This document shows positions 10,597-21,100 of a stretch of 64,000 nucleotides of DNA, one piece after another. Source of the DNA: Lepus europaeus. Lineage: Eukaryota; Chordata; Mammalia; Lagomorpha; Leporidae. Under the pieces are notes generated by a model. It worked only from the letters and a program-made list of their open reading frames with translations. It ran no database searches and had not been told where the DNA came from. A program made the position numbers and the translations under genes. The first letter of the stretch is position 1. Each line of letters begins with the position of its first letter. The stretch lies in the NCBI RefSeq assembly GCF_033115175.1, contig NC_084836.1, positions 63,913,097 through 63,977,096 of the forward strand. The letters are read 5' to 3'.

Positions 10597-10906
10597 TAAT
10601 TTTATATTTATTTTCATTTTATTTGAAAAGCAGAGAGAGACAGAAGGAGCTCTCCCATCTGCTGTTTCACTCCCTAAATGCCCACAGTAGCTGGGGCTAG
10701 GCCAGGCCGAAGCCAGGAGCTCAAAACTCAGTTCAGTTCTCCCATTTGGATGAGACTCAAATACTTCAGCTGTTGCCTGTTCTCTCCCAAGGTTCACGTC
10801 AGCAGGAAGCTGGAAGCAGAGCTGGGAGTAGAACTTAAGTACTCTGATAGGAGACGTGGGTGTCCCATGTGCCATCTTAATTGCTAGGCCAAATGCCCAC
10901 CCCTAA
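10597..10906 (-). repeat. Older diverged CSINE-family SINE
   Basis: On the plus strand it runs from TTTATATTTATTTTCATTTT to GCCAAATGCCCACCCC. The 'AAATGCCCACCCC' head and 'CTGGAAGCAGAGCTGGGAGTAGAAC' type body mark an older subfamily than the GGCCGGCGC copies. Confidence 0.75.
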
Positions 10907-10919
10907 AACATTTTTAACT

Positions 10920-11230
10920 GGGGCCGGTGCCATGGTGCAATAGGTTAATCCTCCACCTGCGGCGCCAGCATTCCATATGGGCACCGGTTGTAGACCCAGC
11001 TGTTCCTCTTCCAATCCAGCTCTCTGCTATGGCCTGGAAAAGCAGTAGAAGATGGCCCAATGCACCTTGGGCCCCTGCACCCATGTGGGAGACCCAGAAG
11101 AAGCTCCTGGCTCCTGGCTTTGGATCAGCGCATCTCCGGCCGTTTTGGCTATTTGGGGAGTGAACCAACGGAAGGAAAACCTTTCTCTCTGTCTCTCCCT
11201 CTCAAATAAATAAAATTTTAAGAAAAAAAA
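10920..11230 (+). repeat. CSINE SINE, full length
   Basis: Head GGGGCCGGTGCCATGGTGCA, body GCACCCATGTGGGAGACCC, tail CAAATAAATAAAATTTT. Confidence 0.9.
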
Positions 11231-11257
11231 ATAATAATTAGAGCAAAGCAGCTCTCA

Positions 11258-11380
11258 AAAATATTTTTAAATTTTTTTTAACTAATTAATTAATTAAAGA
11301 GGCAGAGAGCAAGCTCCCATCACTGGTTCCCTGCTGAAAGAGGGAACCTGGAGCTCAATCTGTTAGCCAGGATGAGTGGA
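11258..11380 (-). repeat. Truncated older CSINE fragment
   Basis: Only the T-rich tail side and a short body (AAAGAGGCAGAGAGCAAGC, CATCACTGGTTCCC) are present; the head is missing. Confidence 0.5.
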
Positions 11381-11904
11381 CTAGGTTCTTTGAGCATGAA
11401 AGAATCCAGACGTGAGACAGAGAGGTGGCAGGGTTTAGTAGGGCAGGGCATTGGTCAGAACGGATGAGCACCTCTCCAGACAGAATCTAAGAGAGAGTGC
11501 CCGCTCATTCAGGCTGGGAAAGCCGGGTTATACAGTTTGATGGTAAGAATGCACCTGACCGGCCAGGCGGGCGGCTCAGGAAAGAGCGGGGAGCTGAGCG
11601 TGCTGTTTGTGTTTAGACTGGGGCTTACTAGGAAGGAGGTCCAGTTCTCCCCTCCCTCTTCTCCTGGATGAGGGGTTTGCTGGGTGTGAAACAGGTAAAA
11701 TTCCTCCCCAGGGTTTATTCCCCAGTGTTACCAGACTGGGCAGCCCGCTTGACACCGTGCAGGGAGGAATCCTCCTAGGATGCCTCCCTTGGGGGAAGGC
11801 TGGGACCACTGTAAAGTAATTCCATAGGCAGGACCTTGGAGTGTGAAATGCTGGGTGGTTTCCAAGGCGTCCTTCTGAGGCTGCTAAAGGCGGCTGAATT
11901 CCTT
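11381..11904. other. Unrecognised intergenic segment
   Basis: Moderately GC-rich, CSINE-free segment. Its style (AGAATCCAGACGTGAGACAG, GAGTGCCCGCTCATTC) reminded me of an old LTR, but I could not match a family or find LTR ends. Confidence 0.25.
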
Positions 11905-12390
11905 TTTTTTTTTTTTTTTTAAGATTTATTTATTATTTATTTGAAAGAGTTACATAGAGAGAGAAGGAGAAGCAGAGAGAGAGAGATCTTCCATCTGTTG
12001 CTTTACTCCCCCAATTGGCGCCATGGCTGGAACTAGACTGATCAGAAGCCAGGAGCCTTGGATCAGCGCAGTGCGCCAGCCGCAGCGCATCAGCCGCAGT
12101 GGCCATTGAGGGTTGAACCAACGGAAAAAGGAAGACCTTTCTCTCTCTCTCTCTTACTGTCCACTCTGCCTGTCAAAAAAAAAAAAAAAAAAAAAGGAAG
12201 CCAGGAGCTTCTTCTGAGTCTCCCTTGCGCGTTCAGGGGCCCAAGGGCTTAGGCCATCTTCTACTGCTTTCCTAGGCCATAGCAGAGAGCTGGATCGGAA
12301 GTGGAGCATCTGGGACTCGAACCGGCACCCAGATGGGATGTTGGCACTGCAGGTGGCAGCTTTACCCACTATGCCACAGCGTTGGAGCCA
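11905..12390 (-). repeat. CSINE SINE split by a nested insertion
   Basis: The left part (11905-12056, T run and TTTATTTATTATTTATTTG tail) and the right part (12197-12390, body and head ending CACAGCGTTGGAGCC) are one minus-strand CSINE. It is interrupted by a plus-strand CSINE2 fragment. The 12-bp target GAAGCCAGGAGC is duplicated on both sides (12045-12056 and 12197-12208). Confidence 0.88.
12057..12196 (+). repeat. 5'-truncated CSINE2 nested in a CSINE
   Basis: Only the 3' part is present (GGATCAGCGCAGTGCGCCAG to CACTCTGCCTGTC) with a long A tail. It is flanked by GAAGCCAGGAGC repeats, the hallmark of LINE-mediated insertion. Confidence 0.9.
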
Positions 12391-12484
12391 TGCATTCCTT
12401 TCTTTTCCACTGTGCCTCATGTCCCTTTGGCTCCTCCTACTGCGTAACATGGGCTAGTTTCTAATTTACTGCCTAACAGATCCA

Positions 12485-12590
12485 GGTCTCCCACGTGGAT
12501 GGTAGGAACTCAACTCAGCCATTACTGCTGCCTGCCCGGGGTTCACAGTAGCAGGAAGCTGGAATCGCTAGGTCAAATGCTTGCTCCCAA
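12485..12590 (-). repeat. Older CSINE-family fragment
   Basis: Matches the inner body of the older subfamily (GGTCTCCCACGTGGATGG, TAGCAGGAAGCTGGAATCG, AAATGCTTGCTCCC). The tail is missing. Confidence 0.5.
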
Positions 12591-12654
12591 ATTCATCTTT
12601 AGTTTCATTTTCCCACAAACTCTGAAGTAACATTCTACATGTATACAAGTAGCC

Positions 12655-13525
12655 TTTTTTTTAAAACACAACTTTAGATTTACAGAAAGATTGAACAGAT
12701 ATTACTCGGAGAGTTCTCATATACCCCACATCTGGTTCTCTCCATGTTCATCTCACATTACTATGGCACACTTGCCACCATCAACGAGCTGTTATTTTTT
12801 TTTTTTTAACAGGCAGAGCTAGACAGTGAGAGAGACAGAGAGAAAGGTCTTCCTTTTCCGTTGGTTCATCCCCCAAGTGGCTGGTTCCGCAGGCGTGCTA
12901 CGCCGATCTGGAGCCAGGAGCCAGGTGCTTCCTCCTGGTCTCCCACGCAGGTACAGGGCCCAAGCACTTGGGCCATCCTCCACTGCCTTCCCGGGCCATG
13001 GCAGAGAGCTGGACTGGAAGAGGAGCAACCGGGACAGAATCTGGTGCCCCAACTGGGACTAGAACCCGGGGTGCTGGTGCCGCAGGCGGAGGATTAGCCT
13101 AGTGAGCCGCAGCGCCGGCCTAAATGAGCTATTAATACATTATTTTTTAAGTAGAGTCTGCAATTTGTTCAGATTTCCTGAGTGTGTGAGTGTGTGTGTT
13201 TAACTCGTGTTGTTTTAGGATCCTCCCACAGTGCTGCTCAGGGTCCCTAGGCTCCTGTTGTCTGCCTCAGTTCTCAGACTTCTCTTGTTTTGATAAGCTT
13301 GATACTGTTGAGAAGTACTGGTCAGGCATTTTGTAGGACCCTCTGGTTTACTCTGTCCACCATTTCCTGGTGATGTGAGTGGTCTTCTAGGCCTTGGAGG
13401 AGGGAAACCACAGAGGTAAAAAGCCATTTTCATCACATGGTATCAAGGGTGCCTATAGTAACAACAGGATTGTTGGGCTCCAGGTCAGCTGAGGGTGTGT
13501 GAGACATAGGATGACTCTTGCAGCA
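12655..13525 (-). mobile_element. Ancient mammalian L1 3' fragment, interrupted by a CSINE2
   Basis: Recognised from memory of old L1 3' ends in antisense: GTTCTCATATACCCCACATC, CACATTACTATGGCACAC, and after the SINE AGAAGTACTGGTCAGGC, ACCACAGAGGTAAAAAGCC and TCATCACATGGTATCAAGGG. Heavily mutated, no ORF. Confidence 0.6.
12794..13121 (-). repeat. CSINE2-type SINE inserted in the ancient L1
   Basis: T run, AACAGGCAGAGCTAGACAGTG tail side and CAGCGCCGGCC head side. It is flanked by an imperfect target duplication (AACGAGCTGTTAT before, AATGAGCTATTAAT after). Confidence 0.9.
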
Positions 13526-13537
13526 CAGCCAGCCTAG

Positions 13538-13563
13538 GCCTTTTTTTTTTTTTTTTTTTTTTT
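13538..13563. repeat. Poly-T tract
   Basis: A run of about 24 T without a recognisable SINE body on either side. Confidence 0.8.
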
Positions 13564-13784
13564 GGTGAAGATGAATTTTCTTACCCCTAGTTCAGTCCCG
13601 TTTTGACTTTAAAAATTCCTTGTTTTGAAAGCTTGGGCTGCCCCCAGAAGCCACCCCATTCCTGGGTTTCTCCTCAGCTCCTCAACTTGCCTCCATCATC
13701 TGTAGGCTTCCTATTCGCCACCATCAAAGACCCTAGAAACAAAAACAACAAGCAAAAAAATCCCACTTCAATTCCTGCTAATAG

Positions 13785-14020
13785 TTACTGAACACCTGTT
13801 ATGTGCCAGGCCCCCAGCAAAGCCCTCGCTGTGTTAAATCTTTAAGGAGAAGCAGCGTGATGTCCAGAAAAGGCTCAGGCTGTGGGGTAAGAGCTGGGTT
13901 GGAGCCACAGCTCAGACCAGCGCTGTAATGGTAGGCAGCTTCCTTTGCTTGTCTCAGCCTTGTCTGGCTCCTTGTAATGGAGGGAATTATATTCATCTCA
14001 TAGACGCTTCGAGGTATAAA
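13785..14020 (+). repeat. MIR-like ancient SINE
   Basis: Contains ACACCTGTTATGTGCCAGGC, then AAAGGCTCAGGCTGTGGGGT with AGCTGGGTTGGAGCCACAGC and GGCAGCTTCCTTTGC, as in the MIR core. May be two adjacent fragments. Confidence 0.5.
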
Positions 14021-14299
14021 GAAACCTCTCCTTAATCCCCGCAGGTATTTTTGTTTCCAAAAATAGAAACCCCTCTAGTTCCATTTTTAAAGGCCTATAA
14101 AACACTGACACACAATTTCTTGATGACTTTTGTTTTAAATCATTTAGGACTTTGGAGGGCCACACTTTGGGCAATCATCTCACTTTAAAAAAGTGTGATG
14201 TCAGGCCCGATTCATAAAGAGATCTCAGTTACAGGCTTCCTGTAACAAAAAAGGTCGTGGTAAAAAGAAAAGAAGGAACTTGAGATAGTTTCGATGGCT

Positions 14300-15300
14300 G
14301 TATCAAGTTTGGCCCAGGGGGCCTAGGTTTTCTATTGGTTAAGCTTCCCGTCAATCGCACCAGTTGTAAATAAACTGGAGACGGAAGCATGTTGTTTAGA
14401 GGCGGGATCTTCCTGTCGCCATTGTTAGGGCGGGATGAAGCCCCGTTTTCTAATAGGCTGAAAGCTGCTTCTCCCGCCCTCCGCGGCCAGTTGCTAAGGG
14501 GCGGGACGCCTCAGGTCCTGGGAGAGTTGAATGCTGGCAGCCTCGTCTATCCGATTGGTCGGCAGGGGCGGATCTTGTAGCGGATTGGTTACTGGCTCTG
14601 CCTGTTCGGGGTTAGTTGCCCGGGAGAGGCACGTGAGAAGGAGGCGGTGTGAGGCGCTCGGCGGGAGGAATGAAAGTGGCGGTCGCGCTGGCAGTTGGTC
14701 CCGGGTTCTGGGACTGGAGGGCTAGGGGCGGTGGGGCACTGCCGCTGCTCTTGGTCCTCTCCTGCTGCTTGGCCAGCGACTCAGGTACCACCCGGGCAGC
14801 CGCTGCCTAAGGGGCGGGTGCCGAGGGGGCTATCTTTGGAAAAGTGGGGAACCTCCGAAGGGTGCGGGAGGTTCTCTGTTCGGGGGCGGCGGCTCGGTTC
14901 TGCGCCGTGGGAATGATGCTTGTCAGCGAGTCAGGGCTGAGGGGCCTGGGCCCCGGGGCGGCGTCGGGGCTCTCCTCAGGGCGGGGAGGAGCCGGGAGCC
15001 TTTCGGCGGAGACCGGAAGGGAGGCCTGCGCTGGAGGCGATGCGGTTCTGGGGGCGTCGGCGTGCGGCGGAGGCTTCCGCGGGTTTCTGGGGTGCAAGGA
15101 AGGAGTAGCAAGGAGCGTGGGGGCCAGGCGGAGCGCCTCATTCACTCCGCAGAGTAGCGAGCGCCTCAGCGTGTGCTCCGCCGGGCGCGGCGGCTGGCTG
15201 ACGTCTCCTCAGACCCTCGCCCCTGCCGGGCTTGTAGAGCGGGTCTGGAGCCCTTGCATCCCGGTTTCCGGGAAAAGCTAGCAGTGCCATTCCGCATCGA
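14300..15300 (+). promoter_or_regulatory. NEMP1: NEMP1 CpG-island promoter
   Basis: Three ATTGG (inverted CCAAT, NF-Y) cores lie at 14334, 14554 and 14584. The last two are 30 bp apart, the spacing typical of paired NF-Y sites in housekeeping and cell-cycle promoters. GGCGGGA elements (E2F/SP1 type) occur at about 14401, 14428 and 14501. A perfect E-box CACGTG is at 14630-14635, 35 bp upstream of the ATG. There is no TATA box. CpG density stays high through exon 1 into intron 1. Which factors bind is inference. Confidence 0.75.
14670..14784 (+). CDS. NEMP1: NEMP1 coding exon 1 (signal peptide)
   Basis: Encodes [16 protein letters not shown] and the hydrophobic stretch to SDS, residues 1-38 plus one base. 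Donor CAG|GTACCA is at 14784/14785. The four codons upstream read Ser-Ala-Gly-Gly, where human has Met-Ala-Gly-Gly, so translation should start at this ATG (context GGAATGA). Confidence 0.92.
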
Positions 15301-18082
15301 GGGTACTCGTGGCTGGGTCCACGCAGTCTTCCAGGCGAACGCCGCTGGGTTCCTTTCCCGGATTTACACTGTGTTGGTGAAACACCTCCTTCTGCATTGA
15401 CAACAGAGAAGCGAGGTTCCCAAGCTTCCGCTGGAGGGAGTTTGAAACCCGGGAGTAACTTATCTCGTGAACACACGCGCCTGTGTCACACTGTCACTTA
15501 GGATTATCTGTAGCTGCAGCGTTAGGGTGGTCCGGTCCCATCCATAGAGCCGGCTCCGAAACGCAGTGGCTTTATGAAAATAGTTGGGGGGGCGTCGGTA
15601 ATAAGGACGGTGCAGAGGCAGGGCCCGCAGTAACACTGGAAGGGCTGTCTTATAAAAGGGCCTGTAGGTCGTGGGGGATGAGACGAGAGAACACGCGCGG
15701 AAATGCCGCTAGGAAAGCCAGCACTCCAGCGGCTGAGCGGGGAGAGGAGTGAGTTCAGGCGGTGGCGGTTCGGTGTGGCCTGATGGGTAACTCGTGTCGG
15801 CCACTACACCACACAGGGAACATTGGGCACGCCTTCCTTCTCGTTGGAAGCTTTTGAAAAATGTGATTAAGGAAGGAATGCATGTTTGCTTCAGACCGGT
15901 TGGCAAGTGTGAGTCCAGTTAGGTGTAAAGGAGTAAGCTGCAGCCTCATGGGGCTGTGCAGAGGGCTTCCATAGACTGTGCTTTCTTGTCTTTCCCCTGC
16001 GCGTTTTTAGTTGAAGATTTTGGGGAGGAAAGGGTATATTTCCAGCGTGTCAGTGATGTAGTTCTCTTCCCTGCAGACCACCACTCGCTGCCAGAGATCC
16101 CTTTCCCATTTCATTTTTGCAGCAAAGGCGTGTAAAGTTCTTCGCAATAGTGTTTTACTTGTTTGATAGTCCATTGAATGGATGGAGCATTATGTATATA
16201 ATATTTCTGGATTAGACAGTTGGTGAGATAATTGTGGTGTATCTTGAGTTTTCATTGTTGTGGATAACCACAATTTGTATAGATTTTTGTATCCTTAAAA
16301 AGTCTCTAGAATTCTGGAGAAGGTACACCAGCTTTCACTGCTGTCAGCAGTGTTAGTGCCCCATATGCTCTGCAGCTTGGATGCTGACTTTTTGTTTATC
16401 TGATAGACTGAATAGGATCTTTTCTTTTACTTTACATATCTTGTGTGATTAGTGAGAGTGAGCATTTTTAAGTTATTAGTTATCTTAATTCTCCATATAG
16501 GCTTACGTTTGGAGTGTGTATGTCCTTTTTCTTGGTCTCTTTATGATTATTTATTGGGATTTTTGTAGACTTTCAAATGTTTAAACTTTTTAGATATTAA
16601 GGATGTGTATTTTTAACAACCTATTTATCGAAGAACTTAATTTGTTTTGCCACTTTTTTTTTTAAAAGATTTTATTTATTCACTTGAGAGGTAGAGTTAC
16701 AGACAGTGAGAGGGAGAGACAGAAAGGTCTTTCTGTTGGTTCACTCCCCAGATGGCCTCAATGGCCAGAGTTGTGCTGATCCGAAGCCAGGAGCTTTTTC
16801 CGGGTCTCCCATGCGGGTGCAGGGGCCCAAGGACTTGGGCCATCTTCTACTGCTTTTCCAGGCCATAGCAGAGAGCTAGATCGGAAGAGGAGCAGCTGGG
16901 ACTAGAACCGGCTCCAATATGGGATGCTGGCACCACAGGCGGAGGATTTAACCTACTGCGCCATGGCACCGGCCTCTGTTTTGCCACTTTTTAAAATGAA
17001 TTTTCACTCCGCTTTATTTGAAAGAGAGAGACAGAGTGAGATCTCCCATCTATTGGTTCACTCCCTAGATGTCCACAGTAGCCAGGACTGGGCCAGGCTG
17101 CAGCCAGGAGCCAGGGACTCAGTTAACCCCACGTAGGTGGCAGGGACTCAGATATTGAGCCATAAAGCGGAGCTGAGTCTTGAACCCAGGCACTCTGATA
17201 TGGATGCAGGCATCTTAACTACTGTTCCAAATGCCCACCCCTCTTTTTATTTTATAAATATACAATTATAATTTTATAATTGTACTTTTTATATAGCCAC
17301 TAGATTTCACTCTTTATTTCTATTGTTTTTTCACTTCAAGAGTTCTCCAAAGTTGAATGTATATTTTTTGTGGTAAAATTTAAGGTTTTTTTCCTTTTAC
17401 TCCTTCATTTGTAATCCATGTTGGGATGTGGTGTGAGGTGGGAATCTAAGTAGACTTTAGCGTCCCAGTAATCCTTTGCTGCTAAGCCGGCTCACTGATT
17501 TAAGATGCTAGCTTTAAGGAGGCTTCAAGATAGGAGCAGAATTACCTCTTGACAGAAGTGAATAGAAGGACTTTTTAGGGTCCTTTCCAGTCTATACATC
17601 CTATGCACCATTTTCATTACCTTCTGGTAGATGTTAAAAAAATCACTGTGGTCGAATAAAAAGATCATAATGATTACAAGTAAGTGTGATGTTATTGGGC
17701 TGTATAGATACATACAATCTTTTTAAAAAGAGATTTATTTGAAAGGCAGAGAGGGAGAGAGAGATCTTCTGTCTGCTGGTTCACTGTCCAAATGGCTGCA
17801 AAGGCTGAGGCTGGTCCAGGCCAAAGGTAGAAGCCAGGAGCTTCTTCCGGGTCTCCCACGTGGGTGCAGGGGCCCAAGCACTGGGCCATCTTCTGCTCTT
17901 TTCTCAGGCACATCAGTAGATAACTGACTCGGAAGTGGAGCAGCCAGGTTCCCATTTGGGAGGCTGACATTGCAGGTAGTGAATGCTGGCCTGACAGTTT
18001 GTATATATTTAAAGTTATTTGGCTTAATTTTTTTTTTTTTTAAGATTTATTTATTTGAAAGTCAGAGCTACACAGAGGGGAG

Positions 18083-18120
<38 letters not shown>

Positions 18121-21100
18121 CTTCGATCTGCTGGTTCACTCCTCAATTGGCCACAACGGTTGGAGCTGCAGCAATCTGAAGCCAGGAACCAGGAGCTGCT
18201 TCTCGGTCTCCCACGCGGGTGCAGGGGTCCAAGGACTTGGGCCGTCTTCTGCTGCTTTCCCAGGCCATAGCAGAGAGCTGGATTGGAAGTGGAACAACCA
18301 GGTCTCAAACTGGTGCCCATATGGGATGCCTGTGCTTCAGGCCAGGGCGTTAACCCACTGTGCCACAGCGCTGGCCCTGGCTTAGTTTTGTGTTTCCAGA
18401 AATCACAACTGCAGCTGGAGTAGTGATTATACAGATTACTGCCCACCCCTTAGGTGGCATTTGTTTCCCCCTCCCCCACCGTACATTTCCAAAGATATAG
18501 CTAACCAAGGTACTGGTTCTTGTAGGAAGTTACCATTAATGGGATATGTTTATTTATTTGTCTACTTATTTATGATTCTTTCCCTTGAATGTACTGTGGA
18601 ACTGTGGAAAAGAAAGAACTAGTTTTTTTGTTTGGTTTTTGTTTTTGTTTTTTTAATTTGAAAGACAGTTTCAGAGAGGCAGGGGCAGAGGCAGAGTGAG
18701 AGAGAGATCTTCTGTATCCTGGTTCACTCCCCAAATAGCTGCAACAGCCAAAGCTGGGCTGATCCAAACCCAGAAGCCAGGAACTTCTTCCAGGTCTCTT
18801 AATGTGGGTGCAGGAGCCCAAGTACTTGGGCATCTTTTACTGTTTTCCCAGGCCGTAGCAGAGAGCTTGATGGAAAGTAGACTAGCCAGGACTTGAACTG
18901 GCACCCATATGGGATGCTGGCACTGCTTTACCCGCTATGCCACTAGATTAAAATATGTTAATTCTGACATTGTGTCTTAAAAATCAGTTGTATTTCTTTA
19001 ATGTATGGCATTGGAGAATTTTAAAGTTTAAAACCATGGTGCCTTTTCTTGGCACCAAGTTTTTTGAATGGTCTTTGCTATTGACAGATCTTGAAAATAA
19101 TAATGAGCATTTTAAAAGATGCAGTGTTATTATTTGGCATTGTAGGGGAGAAGGTGTTAATAAGTGTGAATCTCATTTTGTTTTGATGGGTGTGAATTTC
19201 TGCTTGGGGTTGTATAAACAGACTGGATATTGTTTTAAGAAAGTGATAGGTTCTTGTCCAACTTAAATAAAATAGTTCCCTAGGACAGTGTTACGGTGTA
19301 GCAGGTGAAGCTGCCCTCTGCGACACCAGTATCCCTTATCGGTGCCAGTTTGAGTCCGAGCTGCTCCACTTCCGATCCTGCTAATGGCCTGGGAAAAGCA
19401 GCAGAAGATGTCCCAAGTATTTGAGTTCCTGCCACCCACGTTGGAGACTGAGATAAAGCTCCTGGCTTCCACCTGGCTCAGCACTGACCATTGCAGCTAT
19501 CTGGGGAGTGAACCAGCAGGTGGAAGATTTTTTTCTCTACCTCTCTGTCTGTAACTCTGACTTTCAAAATAAATAAATAAATCTTAAAACTTCTCAATGT
19601 TTTTGTAGGCCTCAATTTTTTAAAAAAGATTTATTTATTTATTTATTTGAAAGAGTTACACAAAGAAGCAGAGAGTGAAAGAGGTCTTCCATCTGCTGGT
19701 TCACTCACCAACTGGCCTCAGTGGCCGGAGGTGCGCCTATCCGCGGCCAGGAGCTTCTTCCTGGTCTTCCACACGGTGCAGGGGCCCAAGAACTTAGGGC
19801 ATCTTCTACTGCTTTACCAGGCCATAGCAGAGAGCTGAATTGGAAGTGGAGCAGCCGGGTGTTGAACCACCGCCCATATGGAATGCTGGCGCTCCAGGCC
19901 AGGGTGTTAAACCACTGCGCCCTGGCCTCAGTGAATTTTTAAGTTTCATATAACCTTACTGCTCACTCTCCAGAAGAAAATAAATTCTTTTTTAAAAAAA
20001 GATTGACAGAGAGAGGGAGAGACACAGAGAAAGAGAGATCTTCCATCCACTGGTTCACTCTCCAGATGATCGAAATGGCTGGGACTAGTCCAGGCCAAAG
20101 CCAGGAACTCCATCCTGGTCTCCCATACAGGTAGCAGGGGTGCAAGTGCATGAGTTATTACCTGTTGCTTCCTCACCACATTAGCAGGGAGCTGGATTGG
20201 AAGCAAAGCAGCCTGGTCTCCAACCAGTGCTATAATATGGGGTTCCAGGTTTGCAAGCAGTGGTTTAACCCGCTGTGCCACAACACCAGCCCCAGAAAAT
20301 GAACTCTGACACATATGTGCAAGTGGGTATTCTGTGGGCTTGTTGGGAGATGAAGGTCAACAGGACTTTGAAAAAGTTTCAGTTTATATGAAAGATAAGT
20401 TTGGAGGAAATACAGATTACTATTGGATTGAACCCTAGTGAGAAACTGATAGTAGATCAAGACCTAATTTTTAAAAAGATGTAATTCACAAACGTAAAAC
20501 TCACACTTCAATGGTTTTTAGTGTATTTACAAGCTTGTGCCAGTATCAGCCTGATTCCAGGGTGTTTTGAAGACTCCAGAATGAAACCCTGTGTACCATT
20601 CCCCTCTTCTCCTGGCCCTTGACAATTGCAGTCTGCTTTCTGTCTGTGGGTTTGCCTATTCTGGATATTTGTAAGTGGAATCACTACGCTCTTTAAGTAT
20701 CTGGCTTTTTTTTTGGTCTGGCTTCTTTCACTCTGTGTAGTGTTGGTAGGGATCTTCCTGGCTGTCAGTGCTTCAGTGCTTACATGGCTGAATAATACCC
20801 ATTGTGTGGCTATGCCACAGTTTGCTTGTCCACTCTTCGGCTGATGGGCGTTGGATCCCATTTTGGATTGTTGTGGATCATATGGCTCTGAACTACCTGG
20901 GTTTCTGTGTGAGTATGTGTGTTCAGCTGTCCTAGGTGTGTCCCTATGAGTGGAATGTTTAGCTTTTTGAGGAACTATCAAATTTTTCCCAAGAGCCTGC
21001 AGCATCTTACCTCCCCATCAGTAATGTGTGAGGGCTTCTCCATGTCCCCATCAATAGCTGTTATTAGAAGAGCTCTTATTAGAAGAGCCTTCCTAGTGGA

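Larger units (their letters stand above)
16140..17480 (-). mobile_element. Ancient L1-like fragment, interrupted by CSINEs
   Basis: AT-rich sequence with scattered antisense-L1 landmarks: TTGTTGTGGATAACC, then near 17400 TTGTAATCCATGTTGGGATG with TGGTGTGAGGTGGGAATC and GTCCCAGTAATCC. Decayed; boundaries uncertain. Confidence 0.4.

Noticed and set aside
20508-21005. 165-codon minus-strand ORF
   Set aside because: It lies inside the ancient L1 3' UTR and shows no L1 ORF2 motif; chance open frame.
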